From the NCBI GenBank assembly GCA_017161075.1, contig CP046174.1, positions 2,728,001 to 2,792,000 on the forward strand: DNA of 64,000 bases, read 5' to 3'. Below the pieces are notes generated by a model, which saw only the letters and a program-made list of their open reading frames with translations, did not search any database and was not told the origin of the DNA. A program made the translations under genes and the position numbers. The DNA comes from Erysipelotrichaceae bacterium 66202529. Its GTDB lineage: Bacteria; Bacillota_I; Bacilli_A; Erysipelotrichales; Erysipelotrichaceae. This document shows, one piece after another, positions 8,834 to 18,758 of this stretch (position 1 is the first letter of the stretch; each line of letters begins with the position of its first letter).

Positions 8834-10738
8834 CTATCTTTTCCTTCTACGACTCTGTTTTCTCATGGAATCCATAGCGAGGGCAATCTCATTTAACATC
8901 GTAGTAAGCAGACTTCGCTCAAAGGGAGGTAAAACCTCCTTCTGTTTTAAGGCAATCCCGACTACCGCATATACCTCAGATTTTTTCCTTATGGAATAAT
9001 ACAGAGCCTGTGCATACGGCAGTGTATTTGTTGAAGCTCCAGCTTTTCTGTTATTCATAAAAACCCATTGTGCAACAGAACGTTCATTCTCTGATAAAAA
9101 GCTTAGCTCTTCCTCCTCATCCAGCTGTTCATGATAAATGATTGGCTCCTGCAGTCTGCCATTCTTTACCCCGTATATAATAATGGTACGATTCAATAAT
9201 TTATATAGCTGCCGTACCGCTTCCTCCGCCAGCTGTGCCATCGTTTCTGCAAGCTGAAGCTGCTGCGAGGTTTCCAGCAGAATTTCCATTCGATGTGCCT
9301 GCATGGCATTTACCTTTAACTGGGTACGCATGGTTCTGGTCAGTGTGCTGATGATAAAGGATACGATGAACAAAACTGCGAATGTCATGATGTAAGCAGG
9401 ATGATAAGCCTCCAGGGAAAACCGCGGCGCAGTAAAAAAGAAATTGAATAAGCCAACTATTAACAAAGATACCAACAAACCATACATACGGGAATTGGTG
9501 AAATAGGATATCAGTACGATTCCCAGCAGATAAACCATGATGATATTTGCTTCCGGGAACTGGAGATGATACATGATGATATTGATAAAAGTGGCTGCCA
9601 TAAAGATACATACAGTTATCCAGAAATCCCGATGAACAAAGCGGGACCGTGTATGAAAATATCGTTTTTTCCTAATTTTACTACGCACCTGTGCATCCGG
9701 TATGATATAGATATCAAGCTCTGGAGCCAGCATTGTCAACTGGTCAATCAGCGTTTTTGCATGGGAATGACGTCGTGGAGAGGAACGCCCGATCACAATC
9801 TTTGATACACCGCTGATTTTTGCATATTCACTGATTTGTGAAGCGATATCCTCACCGGTTACCGTTACAATGTTTGCATTAAACCGCTGGGCAAGCTGTC
9901 GATTTTGTTCCAGCTGCTCCTGATCTTCTCTGGATAGCTCATCATCATTCACATTTTCCACATAGATTGCAGTAAATTCCGCAAAGAATGCACTAGCCAT
10001 ACGCGCAGCAGTACGAATAACCCTGCCATTCGTCTTTGAGGGACTCAGACAGAGAAGAATATGCTCTCTTGTGGATTTGCGATCCTTTAGACTAACGCGT
10101 TTATTGACGCGATCAGCACATCGGCGAAGAGCAATTTCCCGCAAGGCGATAAGATTATCCCGCACAAAAAAATTATGAAGGGCTTTTTGTGCTTCTGTTC
10201 TGTGATAGATTTTTCCTTTTTTCAGACGCTCGATAAGATCATCCGGTTCGATATCTACCAGCTCTACCTGGTCTGCATCATCAAACACATCATCCGGAAT
10301 CCGCTCCTGTACCTGAACACAGGTGATTCCTGCAACTATATCCTGCAGACCTTCCAGATGCTGAACATTCACTGTCGTATAAACGTCAACACCGGCATGC
10401 AGCAGCTCCTGGATATCGCTGTAACGCTTTGGATGCCGTAAGCCCTGTGCATTGGTATGGGCAAGCTCATCCACCAGTATAAGCTGTGGATGACGATGTA
10501 AAGCTGCATCCAAATCAAACTCTGCAAGCCGTACGCCATGATATTCGATCTTCTTCAAAGGGATACATTCCAATCCCCGCATCAGAGCTATGGTATCACT
10601 TCGATCGTGCTTTTCAATATAGCCGATCACCACGTCAATACCTTCCTGTTTTCTACTTTGTGCTGCTTCCAGCATTGCATAGGTCTTTCCAACTCCGGCA
10701 CAATAGCCGAAGAAAATCTTTAATTGTCCCTGCTTCAT
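8834..10738 (-). CDS. kinase-less KdpD-type sensor protein
   Basis: A 634-residue KdpD homologue that ends where the histidine kinase would start. Order: KdpD ATP-binding domain with P-loop GYCAGVGKT (about 12) and Walker B LILVDELAHTN (about 90); a universal-stress-protein domain (about 222-345); four membrane spans (about 375-475, DUF4118); a GAF-like domain to the end (LPPFERSLLTTMLNEIALAMD). HisKA and HATPase domains are absent, against about 890 residues in full KdpD. The USP domain has SPS, exactly 20 residues, then FTAIY (about 232-259), matching the cyclic-di-AMP motif described for Staphylococcus KdpD. No kdpE or kdpFABC is nearby. The start at 10738 uses ggtgat; a TATACT -10 lies too close to the upstream ATGs. 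Probably a second-messenger receptor controlling potassium uptake by protein contact (inference). Confidence 0.88.
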   Translation of the reverse strand: MKQGQLKIFFGYCAGVGKTYAMLEAAQSRKQEGIDVVIGYIEKHDRSDTIALMRGLECIPLKKIEYHGVRLAEFDLDAALHRHPQLILVDELAHTNAQGLRHPKRYSDIQELLHAGVDVYTTVNVQHLEGLQDIVAGITCVQVQERIPDDVFDDADQVELVDIEPDDLIERLKKGKIYHRTEAQKALHNFFVRDNLIALREIALRRCADRVNKRVSLKDRKSTREHILLCLSPSKTNGRVIRTAARMASAFFAEFTAIYVENVNDDELSREDQEQLEQNRQLAQRFNANIVTVTGEDIASQISEYAKISGVSKIVIGRSSPRRHSHAKTLIDQLTMLAPELDIYIIPDAQVRSKIRKKRYFHTRSRFVHRDFWITVCIFMAATFINIIMYHLQFPEANIIMVYLLGIVLISYFTNSRMYGLLVSLLIVGLFNFFFTAPRFSLEAYHPAYIMTFAVLFIVSFIISTLTRTMRTQLKVNAMQAHRMEILLETSQQLQLAETMAQLAEEAVRQLYKLLNRTIIIYGVKNGRLQEPIIYHEQLDEEEELSFLSENERSVAQWVFMNNRKAGASTNTLPYAQALYYSIRKKSEVYAVVGIALKQKEVLPPFERSLLTTMLNEIALAMDSMRKQSRRRKR

Positions 10739-10820
10739 TGCCATCACCATGCTTCAGTATAACAGCTATTGGTTCCGGTGCTTCAATCTTTAGGCTATTT
10801 TGACCTAAGCTGTGCTTTCT

Positions 10821-11018
10821 TTATACAGTATTAACAATCAACCGTATTGCTTCTTGAGATGAGCCTTCATGCTTTTCCAATATCTCTGTTTTAAAGTATG
10901 GATACAGCTTATTTTTCAGCAGCAGACATTCATCATCAGTTTCCAACTGATGCATGTTAAAGGCGATACCGTTAGCTTCCTTCAGCATAGCGGATACAGT
11001 TCTTTTCAAACGCTGCAT
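10821..11018 (-). other. possible small gene or remnant
   Basis: A 65-codon frame encoding a protein-like sequence (KTEILEKHEGSSQEAIRLIV), preceded by eight more sense codons and then a stop. No ribosome site stands before its ATG, and I recognise no family. It may be the tail of a decayed gene. The rest of 10739-11368 shows no gene. Confidence 0.25.
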
Positions 11019-11368
11019 AAATGCGTTATCGAAAACCGTATTCTACACTCTTATTTCATTACTACTCACCGTCAGGTAATGCATATGTTTTTCACAGAAG
11101 CTATTAGAATATGGTGTTAAAATAATAAATCGTATAGTATCATTTCCTCATTTACTGATAGTTCTCTATTTTTTTATTGCCTGTGAATGATAACCTCATT
11201 TCAGATATTTGTTAACGGATAACTCTTGTATGCACTCCCTCTATGTATCGGTATACAGCAACTAGCAGCTTCGAATAACACCAGCTTCCTTTATGTCTAT
11301 AACAATATATTCAGATTGTCATCTTTTCCTGAAAACCTTTTTATGATATGATTCCCCCAGGTGATGAT

Positions 11369-12169
11369 ATGAATTATAAACTGATTGTAAGTGACCTGGA
11401 TGGTACACTGTTAAATGAGAAGAAATTTGTAAGTGACAGAAACAAGGAGGCCATTCGCAAAGCCAGAGAAGCCGGTATGTCCTTTGCGATTGCCAGCGGA
11501 CGACCGTTATATCCGATTCTATCTCTCATCAGGGAGTGGGGAATGGAGGAGCTTGTAGATTATGTTCTGGGTATGAATGGCGGCAGTATATATGATACCG
11601 CAAAGAAAGCAGAGAAGCATTTCTTTATGCTGGATGGAGGAGTTTTAAAGCAGATCATGGATCAGTATCATGACCTGCCTGTACGCTTTTGGATATTTGA
11701 AAGGGAAAAGCGCTATGTAAACAAAGGGGATGAAGTGACCCGTGCGAACGCTGCCCGTTATCATGAGGATGAAGAGGTTACAGATTTATATGCATTGTGT
11801 AACCAGCCAAGACAAAAGCTGATTGTGGAATGTCACCCGCAAGATATGGAACGTGTGGAGCAACGCTCAAGAGAGCTTGATCTGCCGACATGCGCTGCAT
11901 TTCGATCCGATCCCACATTATTTGAATTTGTGGATAAACGGGTGAATAAGGCAAGCGGCCTGCAGCATCTGTGTAAGGAAATCGGAATCACCATGGATGA
12001 GGTTCTGGCATTTGGTGATACAAGCAATGACAATGAAATGCTGAAGGAGGTTGGACACGGGGTATGGATGTGCAACGGGACTATGGATACCAAAGCGCAT
12101 GCGGACGCTGAAACCTTGTCTAATGAGGAAAACGGTGTTGCATGGTATTTGCATAAGCATATTTTGTAG
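11369..12169 (+). CDS. Cof-type HAD-superfamily hydrolase
   Basis: A 266-residue cytoplasmic phosphatase of the HAD IIB (Cof) class, acting on sugar phosphates, flavin phosphates or similar small molecules. Motif I is SDLDGTLL with the two catalytic Asp (about 8-10), motif II is AIASGRP, the conserved Lys lies in VNKASGL, and motifs III/IV are FGDTSNDNEML with the magnesium-binding Asp pair. The start at 11369 is chosen because aggtgat lies directly before it and the frame upstream (seven codons) overlaps that site. Single gene with a strong terminator. The substrate cannot be deduced. Confidence 0.92.
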   Translation: MNYKLIVSDLDGTLLNEKKFVSDRNKEAIRKAREAGMSFAIASGRPLYPILSLIREWGMEELVDYVLGMNGGSIYDTAKKAEKHFFMLDGGVLKQIMDQYHDLPVRFWIFEREKRYVNKGDEVTRANAARYHEDEEVTDLYALCNQPRQKLIVECHPQDMERVEQRSRELDLPTCAAFRSDPTLFEFVDKRVNKASGLQHLCKEIGITMDEVLAFGDTSNDNEMLKEVGHGVWMCNGTMDTKAHADAETLSNEENGVAWYLHKHIL

Positions 12170-12296
12170 CTGATTGAAGCATTATCAACGATAGGATTTT
12201 TTACTGCCACTTTATATGCGCTGTTTATAAAATTGAGTTAGGAAAAGAACCAGTATGCCTTATGCGTAATCGGGTATCTTGTAGAAGGATAAAAGT

Positions 12297-12343
12297 AAAA
12301 AGATGCAGGCCCTTCCGTGCACAGGATAAGGCTGCATCTTTTC
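12297..12343. terminator. bidirectional terminator
   Basis: aaaagatgcag and ctgcatctttt arms separated by about 24 bases containing a second gcc/ggc pair. It closes the HAD gene on the plus strand and can serve the GH4 gene on the minus strand. Confidence 0.8.
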
Positions 12344-12470
12344 ATTTGTCATACGTTAATTGTTCTATCTGTTTCGCAAAATCAGTTCATTATGTCTTAC
12401 GTACAGACAATATCTCGCAAAACAAGCTGATCATAGCTTATATACAGGGAGTATTTCTTTGGATTTGTTC

Positions 12471-13859
12471 CTACAGACTATCACACAAGTCCCGTACCTT
12501 TTTATCCCGAATTGTGATCCCCTGTTCCTCCAGTTGTTGAATCACATCCCCAAATTGCGGAAGATATGCCTTATGTGCCAGCAGTAATTCATCCAGTATA
12601 CGCTTTCCGATCGCTCCGTTGGGAATGAGCGGATGCAGTTGAAACGCCTGCAAGACAAGCCCGTAATCTCCTTTGATTGCCCCCTGAATGGTACACTCCT
12701 CCATCGCCTTCATACACTGCAGCCAGCCCCGCTGTGCACTGTCGAAGCTCCCCCAGGCAACTGCAAGCGCACCCTTTGCCGTGATATAGGAGGTAACCTC
12801 CACAACACTGTCATCCTGCAGATCACATAGCGCTCCGTTGTTCCTTGTGCTGACCACCATCGGAATATGCTTATCATTATAAATGGCATTGATACACTCA
12901 CAGGCAGCATCGCTGTAATAGGCACCTCCCCGTTTGTCCAGCTCCTTTGGCTTTTCATGCAGCTTTGGATTTTTATATAGGGTAAACAGTGCATCCTCAG
13001 TTTCCTTTACCTGTTCTCCGCGTGTCCCTATCGTCTCATATTCTTTCAAGCCATGTTCCAGCATTTCCTCAGCGCGATAATAATAGCGGTGATAACCACA
13101 GGGAAGCAGCTTCATCTGCCGCAGCTGTTCCGGAAAAAAGGAGATATCAGCAATATTGGCAGGCAGACCAACATCCTTACCGGACAGCATAGCATCAATA
13201 AGCTTTTCCGTGATATCGTGTCCGCTATGGTCAAACACCTTGTGCCAGTGAAAATGATTCAGTCCGGCATACTGATAAATTAGGTCCTCTCGCCTGTACC
13301 CGATGGCCTCATATTCCTTCTGCATGGCAATCACTGGAACATTGCATAGACCGATACAGCGCTCCCAGCCACTGTGCTTCAAAACAGCCTCCGTGACCAT
13401 TCCGCTTGGATTCGTAAAGTTGATCAGCCATGCATCCGGACATAGCAGCTTTATATCCTCTACGATTTCGAGAATTACAGGAATGGTACGCAGTGCCTTG
13501 AAAATACCGCCTGCCCCATTTGTTTCCTGTCCCAATACTCCATAAGAATACGGAATACGCTCATCCTTTATACGGGCCTCTAATTGTCCTACGCGAAACT
13601 GCGTGGTAACAAAATCCGCATCCTTTAAAGCCTCTCTGCGATTCAGTGTCCGATGCACACGAACAGTATAACCGCTTGCATCCCACATGCGCTGCGCCAG
13701 CTCCCCGACGATTTCCAGCTTCTCTCTACCAGCCTCAACATCCACCAGCCAGATTTCACGAATACCCAGCTCCTTTTGACGGCGGATAAAGCCCTCCATG
13801 AGTTCGGGAGTATAGCTGCTGCCGCCTCCGATCGTTACAATCTTCAATCCTTCTTTCAT
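12471..13859 (-). CDS. GH4 family 6-phospho-beta-glucosidase
   Basis: Hydrolyses phosphorylated disaccharides brought in by a PTS, by the NAD+ and manganese-dependent oxidation-elimination mechanism of glycoside hydrolase family 4. At 462 residues it has normal length. The Rossmann start is TIGGGSSYTPEL (about 8-19); GLCNVP (Cys) and GLNHFHW (His) supply the metal ligands; QETNGAGG lies near 112. The absence of the alpha-glucosidase-type CDMP motif suggests beta-glucoside rather than maltose-6-phosphate specificity (inference). gaggtgaag precedes the ATG. An RpiR regulator gene lies 98 bp upstream on the same strand, a normal partner. No PTS genes are adjacent, so the transporter must be elsewhere. 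Confidence 0.92.
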   Translation of the reverse strand: MKEGLKIVTIGGGSSYTPELMEGFIRRQKELGIREIWLVDVEAGREKLEIVGELAQRMWDASGYTVRVHRTLNRREALKDADFVTTQFRVGQLEARIKDERIPYSYGVLGQETNGAGGIFKALRTIPVILEIVEDIKLLCPDAWLINFTNPSGMVTEAVLKHSGWERCIGLCNVPVIAMQKEYEAIGYRREDLIYQYAGLNHFHWHKVFDHSGHDITEKLIDAMLSGKDVGLPANIADISFFPEQLRQMKLLPCGYHRYYYRAEEMLEHGLKEYETIGTRGEQVKETEDALFTLYKNPKLHEKPKELDKRGGAYYSDAACECINAIYNDKHIPMVVSTRNNGALCDLQDDSVVEVTSYITAKGALAVAWGSFDSAQRGWLQCMKAMEECTIQGAIKGDYGLVLQAFQLHPLIPNGAIGKRILDELLLAHKAYLPQFGDVIQQLEEQGITIRDKKVRDLCDSL

Positions 13860-13957
13860 CCTGCTTCACCTCTTGTTATCGTATATGCCTATTGTATTCA
13901 CCTGCACTGTGAATTACAAGAGGCTGCTATAAAACAGAAAGCTTTTCCCTGAAATTG

Positions 13958-14863
13958 TTATAATCCCTCCTCATTTCTGACACTTTCTGCGTGCTGTATA
14001 CGTTCTCTTTCAATATCCCGGTCATCCATAAAGCCGATGGAAGCACGCAAATATTCCATATTCTGCAATCGATTCTGATTGTAGATACAGCCAAAGATAA
14101 CATCCAGCATATACTGCATGGCAATATGGGAGGAGAATTGCGATATTCGATCCTGCAGATTTTCTTTATCTGTGATTTCCACATGATAGCGGATATATTG
14201 CGGATAGTGGTTGCTGCCGGCTTTACCGATCAGCACGATTGGTATTCTTTTTTCATACAGCTTTTTCACAAGCGGCTCAATAAAAAACGCCTTGCCGGAA
14301 TAGGACAGTATCATTGCGACATGATGCTCGTCACAAGCCAGTGCCTGCAGCCGCTGCTCATAAAAATCCTGCGGACATTGTACACATTTCCCGATTGTCA
14401 GCATTTTATCATGAAAATTCTGAGCGGCATTCAGATTGTGGGAATGGCTGTACACATCGATCACCTGTGCCTGATTAAGAACAGCGGCAATCTCCTGCAG
14501 CACATCAGGACGGATAAATTCCAATGTATCGCGTATGGTCAGCTCATACAGCTTAACCAGCTGCAGAGCAATCTCCTTTGGCCCGTCCTCCATTTGAAAT
14601 GGATAATTGACATTGATCAGTTCATCCTTTTCCATACGCTCTGTGGAATCTCTGGCAACTGCCAGCTTCAAATCCTTATAGCCCTGGAAGCCGAGCTTAC
14701 GGCAGAAGCGATGAATCGCTGATTTTGATACAAACAGTTCTTCTGACAGCTCCTGAATGGTGCTATGCAGCAGCCTTTGTTCATGTGTTATCACATAGTC
14801 AGCAATATCGTGTTCCATCGGTGTTAGATTTGTACAGCAGTGAATCATTTTTTCCAGTGTCAT
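13958..14863 (-). CDS. MurR/RpiR family transcriptional regulator
   Basis: A 301-residue regulator with the N-terminal HTH_6 domain (about 1-77: IQELSEELFVSKSAIHRFCRKLGFQGY) and a C-terminal SIS sugar-phosphate-binding domain (about 120-250: VIDVYSHSHNLNAAQNF, then VAMILSYSGKAFFIEPLVK). RpiR proteins control sugar catabolism genes according to a phosphosugar ligand. The adjacent GH4 gene is the obvious target, and a good palindrome at 14938-14965 may be its operator. Start: aaggaag seven bases upstream of the ATG. Confidence 0.93.
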   Translation of the reverse strand: MTLEKMIHCCTNLTPMEHDIADYVITHEQRLLHSTIQELSEELFVSKSAIHRFCRKLGFQGYKDLKLAVARDSTERMEKDELINVNYPFQMEDGPKEIALQLVKLYELTIRDTLEFIRPDVLQEIAAVLNQAQVIDVYSHSHNLNAAQNFHDKMLTIGKCVQCPQDFYEQRLQALACDEHHVAMILSYSGKAFFIEPLVKKLYEKRIPIVLIGKAGSNHYPQYIRYHVEITDKENLQDRISQFSSHIAMQYMLDVIFGCIYNQNRLQNMEYLRASIGFMDDRDIERERIQHAESVRNEEGL

Positions 14864-14937
14864 AATATACTTCCTTTCCTGTTGTAGATTCCGCTATAGA
14901 GATTGTGCCGTTTCCCTGTAAAAGGGAAGCCATGTAA

Positions 14938-14965
14938 TTATGAAAATGCCTCAATATTTTCATAA
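14938..14965. promoter_or_regulatory. palindromic operator candidate for the RpiR regulator
   Basis: A perfect ttatgaaaat / attttcataa inverted repeat (10-base arms, 8-base spacer), 75 bases upstream of the rpiR-type gene. The TGAAA...TTTCA pattern resembles operators of several RpiR proteins. Binding is an inference. Confidence 0.45.
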
Positions 14966-15272
14966 CGCCTCACAAGCAGTTCACACAAAATACATCCCTT
15001 TTCTTTTTCGTGTATCGTGAAGCTCTCCTTCATTATAGCATTGCTTTTTGCTTTGCCATAGCAGCACTTGAAGGATCAGGAACAGGAAGCCTGCCGGATT
15101 CAGGCTATCATTATACAAAATAGTATAGAGAATTTACAATCAGAAGGGCTGAATGCTTATGCTGTATTCCCTTCTGCGATATGATTGAGAGCAATAGCTA
15201 GAATATGAATTAGAAATACAGGCTCAAATGCATTCCATGCTGTTTAGAAAAAAGGAAACGGGAATAGAAAAG

Positions 15273-15309
15273 GATGCAAAGGTATCCTTATGTTGGATAG
15301 CTTTGCATC
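15273..15309. other. 15-bp hairpin between rpiR and VOC genes
   Basis: Arms gatgcaaaggtatcc and ggatagctttgcatc form a stem with one mismatch and a seven-base loop. There is no T tract, so termination is uncertain. It lies 73 bases beyond the VOC gene's stop and probably ends that transcript or protects its 3' end. The remainder of 14966-15382 shows no gene. Confidence 0.55.
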
Positions 15310-15382
15310 TATTAGCCTGCTGTTTATCAGGTGTTTTCCCTGCTATTTCATTATAAATAAGGAATATAGGAGTCTTTGCAGA

Positions 15383-15853
15383 TTACTTGTTCAGCATACG
15401 GGTCACCATACGTAAGGATAAGCCCATTTTTTCTGCAATCTGCTCAAGACTCATTCCCTGCTGTGTTAAGCGTTTGACCACAGTAGGCAGTGGTTCGCTG
15501 ACTTCAATGATATGCTGATCCGGATCATAGAAACGTATCCCCCGCTGTCCCCATGCATGCTCCTTGACTGGATGAATCAGACTGATATCGTCGCGTTTCA
15601 TCAGATTTTCCACAAACGTATCCAAATCCTCACATTCCATATACAGCTCTGCATCATTGCCCCCATAGGTGATATCGTTCGGCTCTTTATCCAGAAATCC
15701 GCTCCAGCTCTCTCTAGTTTGAAAACAAATACCCCCGGTCATCGTAAAATTGGTACCAAAATCCTGAATGACACGCAGACCGCACACTTCTTTATAGAAG
15801 GCAATAGTTCGCTCTTTGTCATCTATTGCATATAAGCTTCCCATGTATTTCAT
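15383..15853 (-). CDS. VOC superfamily protein with C-terminal helix-turn-helix-like tail
   Basis: A 156-residue glyoxalase/bleomycin-resistance-fold protein. Residues 1-125 form a single VOC module (ERTIAFYKEVCGLRVIQDFG at the start, WGQRGIRFYDPDQHIIEVSE at the end, where the Glu is a usual metal ligand). Residues 126-156 (VKRLTQQGMSLEQIAEKMGL) look like a small helix-turn-helix, as in a subgroup of VOC proteins. Enzyme and substrate are unknown. gaggagg precedes the ATG. Confidence 0.88.
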   Translation of the reverse strand: MKYMGSLYAIDDKERTIAFYKEVCGLRVIQDFGTNFTMTGGICFQTRESWSGFLDKEPNDITYGGNDAELYMECEDLDTFVENLMKRDDISLIHPVKEHAWGQRGIRFYDPDQHIIEVSEPLPTVVKRLTQQGMSLEQIAEKMGLSLRMVTRMLNK

Positions 15854-16002
15854 ATGGTTTCCTCCTCGTTATATAATAACAGTATACCATACATCATATT
15901 AGAGAAATTGTATAAACAGGACATAGCATTTCCTGTTTTTTTAGCAATGCCGTTTCATCAGCTTCGGATCTTCTTTTTACACTGACATACCATTATATCC
16001 TG

Positions 16003-16755
16003 TTATACATGAACTGCTTGTTTCCCCTGGTTTGCGACTGCCTCCATTTTCTGCTGCAATAGCCTTTGATCCCCCAGATAATAATGCCTGACAGGATTAC
16101 CCAGCGCATCAAATTCATAAATCAGAGGGATGCCGGTCGGTATATTCAGGTTCACGATGTCTTCTTCACTGATTTTATCAAAATATTTCACAAGTGCCCG
16201 CAGGGAATTTCCATGTGCTGCAATGATGACACGCTTTCCCTCCAGCATATCCTGCTTAATCACATCATTAAAGTATGGTACAACGCGGTCGATCGTTGTT
16301 TTCAGACTTTCACAGCTGGGAAGCTCCTTCGGATCGACACAGCGATACATTTCCTGACAGGCTGCACTTCGCGCATCTTCTGCATCCAGAGCAGGTGGCA
16401 GAACAGCAAAAGACCGCCGCCATTCCTTTACCTGTTCCTCTCCGTATTTTTCTGCAGTCTCGGCCTTATTTAAGCCCTGTAACGCTCCATAATGACGCTC
16501 ATTCAGCTTCCATGTTTTTACAACAGGCAGCCAAACGCGATCCATTTCATCGAGTATATGCTGCAATGTATGCACAGCACGTTTCAGATAAGATGTGTAG
16601 CAGATATCAAAATCAAACCCCTCCTGCTTTAACAATATGCCGGCCTGTTTAGCCTCCTCATGTCCTTTTTCACTCAAATCCACATCTGTCCATCCGGTAA
16701 ACAGGTTTTCTTTATTCCATTCACTTTCTCCATGACGAATCAATACGAGCTTCAT
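16003..16755 (-). CDS. gpmA: 2,3-bisphosphoglycerate-dependent phosphoglycerate mutase
   Basis: Interconverts 3- and 2-phosphoglycerate in glycolysis and gluconeogenesis. The 250 residues match the dPGM family: [10 protein letters not shown] carries the phosphorylated His8, followed by [15 protein letters not shown], the acid-base Glu in [14 protein letters not shown], and the second catalytic His in [10 protein letters not shown] near 183. aaaggaggag lies before the ATG, and a near-perfect promoter stands at 16802-16830. Monocistronic. Confidence 0.97.
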   Translation of the reverse strand: MKLVLIRHGESEWNKENLFTGWTDVDLSEKGHEEAKQAGILLKQEGFDFDICYTSYLKRAVHTLQHILDEMDRVWLPVVKTWKLNERHYGALQGLNKAETAEKYGEEQVKEWRRSFAVLPPALDAEDARSAACQEMYRCVDPKELPSCESLKTTIDRVVPYFNDVIKQDMLEGKRVIIAAHGNSLRALVKYFDKISEEDIVNLNIPTGIPLIYEFDALGNPVRHYYLGDQRLLQQKMEAVANQGKQAVHV

Positions 16756-16801
16756 TGTGACTCCTCCTTTAATATAAAGTTATCTTAATCTAACTAATAA
16801 C

Positions 16802-16830
16802 AGTATATGCTTGAAGCCTGCGTCTGTCAA
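16802..16830 (-). promoter_or_regulatory. sigma-A promoter of gpmA
   Basis: On the minus strand TTGACA (16825-16830), 17-base spacer, TATACT (16802-16807), about 45 bases upstream of the ATG. The rest of the gap to 17121 is A/T-rich and without a gene. Confidence 0.85.
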
Positions 16831-17121
16831 TGCATTTGCCTAGCCGTTCTTATCGATTCTGATTCATACATATCACATATTTGGATATTTCTGTTATTGT
16901 TTACCGATGTATAAGAAATAGCTTTAATTTCATAATACATAAATGGATGACTTGGTTAACAGTCTGGTAAAAGAATCGAGCAGATGTATTTTTAATTGCC
17001 AATAACATCACTTGAAAATATAAATTATGAAATATATAAAGAATTTTTCTAATTTTTTAGGAGTTTTACATTTTCTTTACGTATGTAGTAGTGTAAAGCA
17101 TAAGACTGTATACGAAAGGAT

Positions 17122-18120
17122 GTGAAGAATATGCTTACAAAAGATGTAATGGAGAATAAAGAAATGAAGGTAGAGGTGCAGGAACGACTGAAATATGATA
17201 ACGATATTTTTTTTAAGTTCGCTCTTGGCACAGAGGATGAAGATGCTGCGTTTATCCGTAACACCATTATTGAACGAGTGACAGGAATCCATCCTAAGGA
17301 AAGCACCGTATTAAATCCTAATCTGGATCCTGCTATACTCAAAAAGAAAAAAATGGTATTGGACATCCGTGTGAAGGACAGCGAATGAAGAGAATACGGC
17401 ATCGAAATGCAAACCACGTATTCAAAGCAATCAGAGTTAAAACGCTTTGAACTGTACGGAGCCAGAATGTTATCGAATCAGCTTGATAGCGGAGAAAGGT
17501 ATTATGATCTTCTTCCTGTTTATCAAATCATCTTTCTTGATTCCTATGCAGAACACACCAGGAAGTTAATTGATGCCTATCAGATGAGAAATGAGGAAGG
17601 CGAAGTAGAAAGTAAGCGCAGTTTAATGAAGCGAATTTACATCTATCTGCCGGAGATAAATGCAATCGTCAAGCGCAAAGGATTTGAGAAGCTGAATGAC
17701 TTTGAACAATTGTGCTACCTGTTTAAAAATAATGATGAAGATGGTATACTAAAAACAGAGGAAAGGCTGGTGAAGAAGGTAATGGAAAAGTACAGGAAAT
17801 TTCATGACGCAGAAGACCTCTGGTCGATAGCGATGGCAACGCAGATACAGGAACAGCGCGAAAAAAATGCCATTTTGGATAGTTTCAAGGATGGTGTTGA
17901 ACAAGGAATCGAGCAGGGAATGGAGCAAGGAATCGAATTGGGGATTAAACAGGGACAAAAAGAAGGGGAAAGAACGCTGTTAAATAGACAAATGGTAAAG
18001 AAATATCATGAAGACTGCTCAACATGGTTATGTTCTTTAACAACGGAACAGATCGACCATGTATCCAATTTGTTATTCACCTGTGATACCTTGCAGGAGC
18101 TAAAGGATCAGCTACAATAA
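17122..18120 (+). pseudogene. Rpn-family PD-(D/E)XK nuclease/transposase, interrupted by one in-frame stop
   Basis: The gene would encode about 332 residues of the Rpn (recombination-promoting nuclease, formerly transposase_31) family. It reads normally to LDIRVKDSE, then has a TGA at 17386-17388, and resumes in the same frame with REYGIEMQTTYSKQSELKRF. The position corresponds to a Gly in the usual D-x-K-D-x-x-G-x-x-Y-x-I-E-M-Q block, so one base change (GGA to TGA) explains it. The stop falls between the catalytic Asp and the E-x-Q residues, so neither half should be active. A Gly/Glu/Gln repeat (EQGIEQGMEQGIELGIKQG) near the C-terminus is typical of the family. The start has aaaggatg upstream. 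The second part could restart at the ATG at 17407 but has no good ribosome site. Confidence 0.85.
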
Positions 18121-18139
18121 ATAATACATATAAAGCCAC

Positions 18140-18177
18140 AAAAAAACTGTTTTATGTGAACGAAAACAGTTTTTTTA
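18140..18177 (+). terminator. strong bidirectional-type terminator
   Basis: aaaaaaactgtttt / aaaacagttttttt, a perfect 14-base inverted repeat with a nine-base loop, directly after the Rpn pseudogene. Confidence 0.9.
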
Positions 18178-18758
18178 TGCAAGTCTTATACATGATGTTT
18201 ATGAAACAGTGCCTCGAGATATGCTGATTTTATCAGGGAATACAGCAAAGTATAAATAAAAGCAGGTAATCATGCTCTTTAGATTCATTTGTTATCTATT
18301 TAATATTGATTCATAACTTTAAGATAAGATAACGGATCTATTCACCGAAAAACCTGGCAAGTGTTAATTAAGTATTTATATAATCATATTGTGTGAAAAG
18401 GAGCATAGAAATACTACAGCAGGTCTTTCTCTAAGGCGCCTTTCATAACGCTCTTTCTTAATTCTATCTTTTATCGGTGAATAGTAACATATTTCTTATA
18501 TTAGCGAATAAGACAAGCATATCAGAAACCATAATTATAAAAGCATCGCTTTCTATTGGCTAACATAAATTAGTGCTAATAGATAACACGCTCTTTACCA
18601 CCGTTATCATAACTGTATCATGCTAGGTATTCCCTATATTAAGCTCTTTGTCAAAATCCTTTACCGCTATTTATAGATAGTGCCATAGGAAAAGAAAAGC
18701 CGAAGTGCAACCAAAATCCTTGCAAATCAGCTCTTTAACATTTTTCTTTTCTTACCGC
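18178..18758. other. gene-free AT-rich gap with spaced inverted repeat
   Basis: No supported gene. A perfect 10-base inverted repeat, ctattcaccg at 18338-18347 and cggtgaatag at 18475-18484, encloses about 127 bases. It could be the ends of a small decayed insertion, but no target duplication is visible. Confidence 0.35.
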
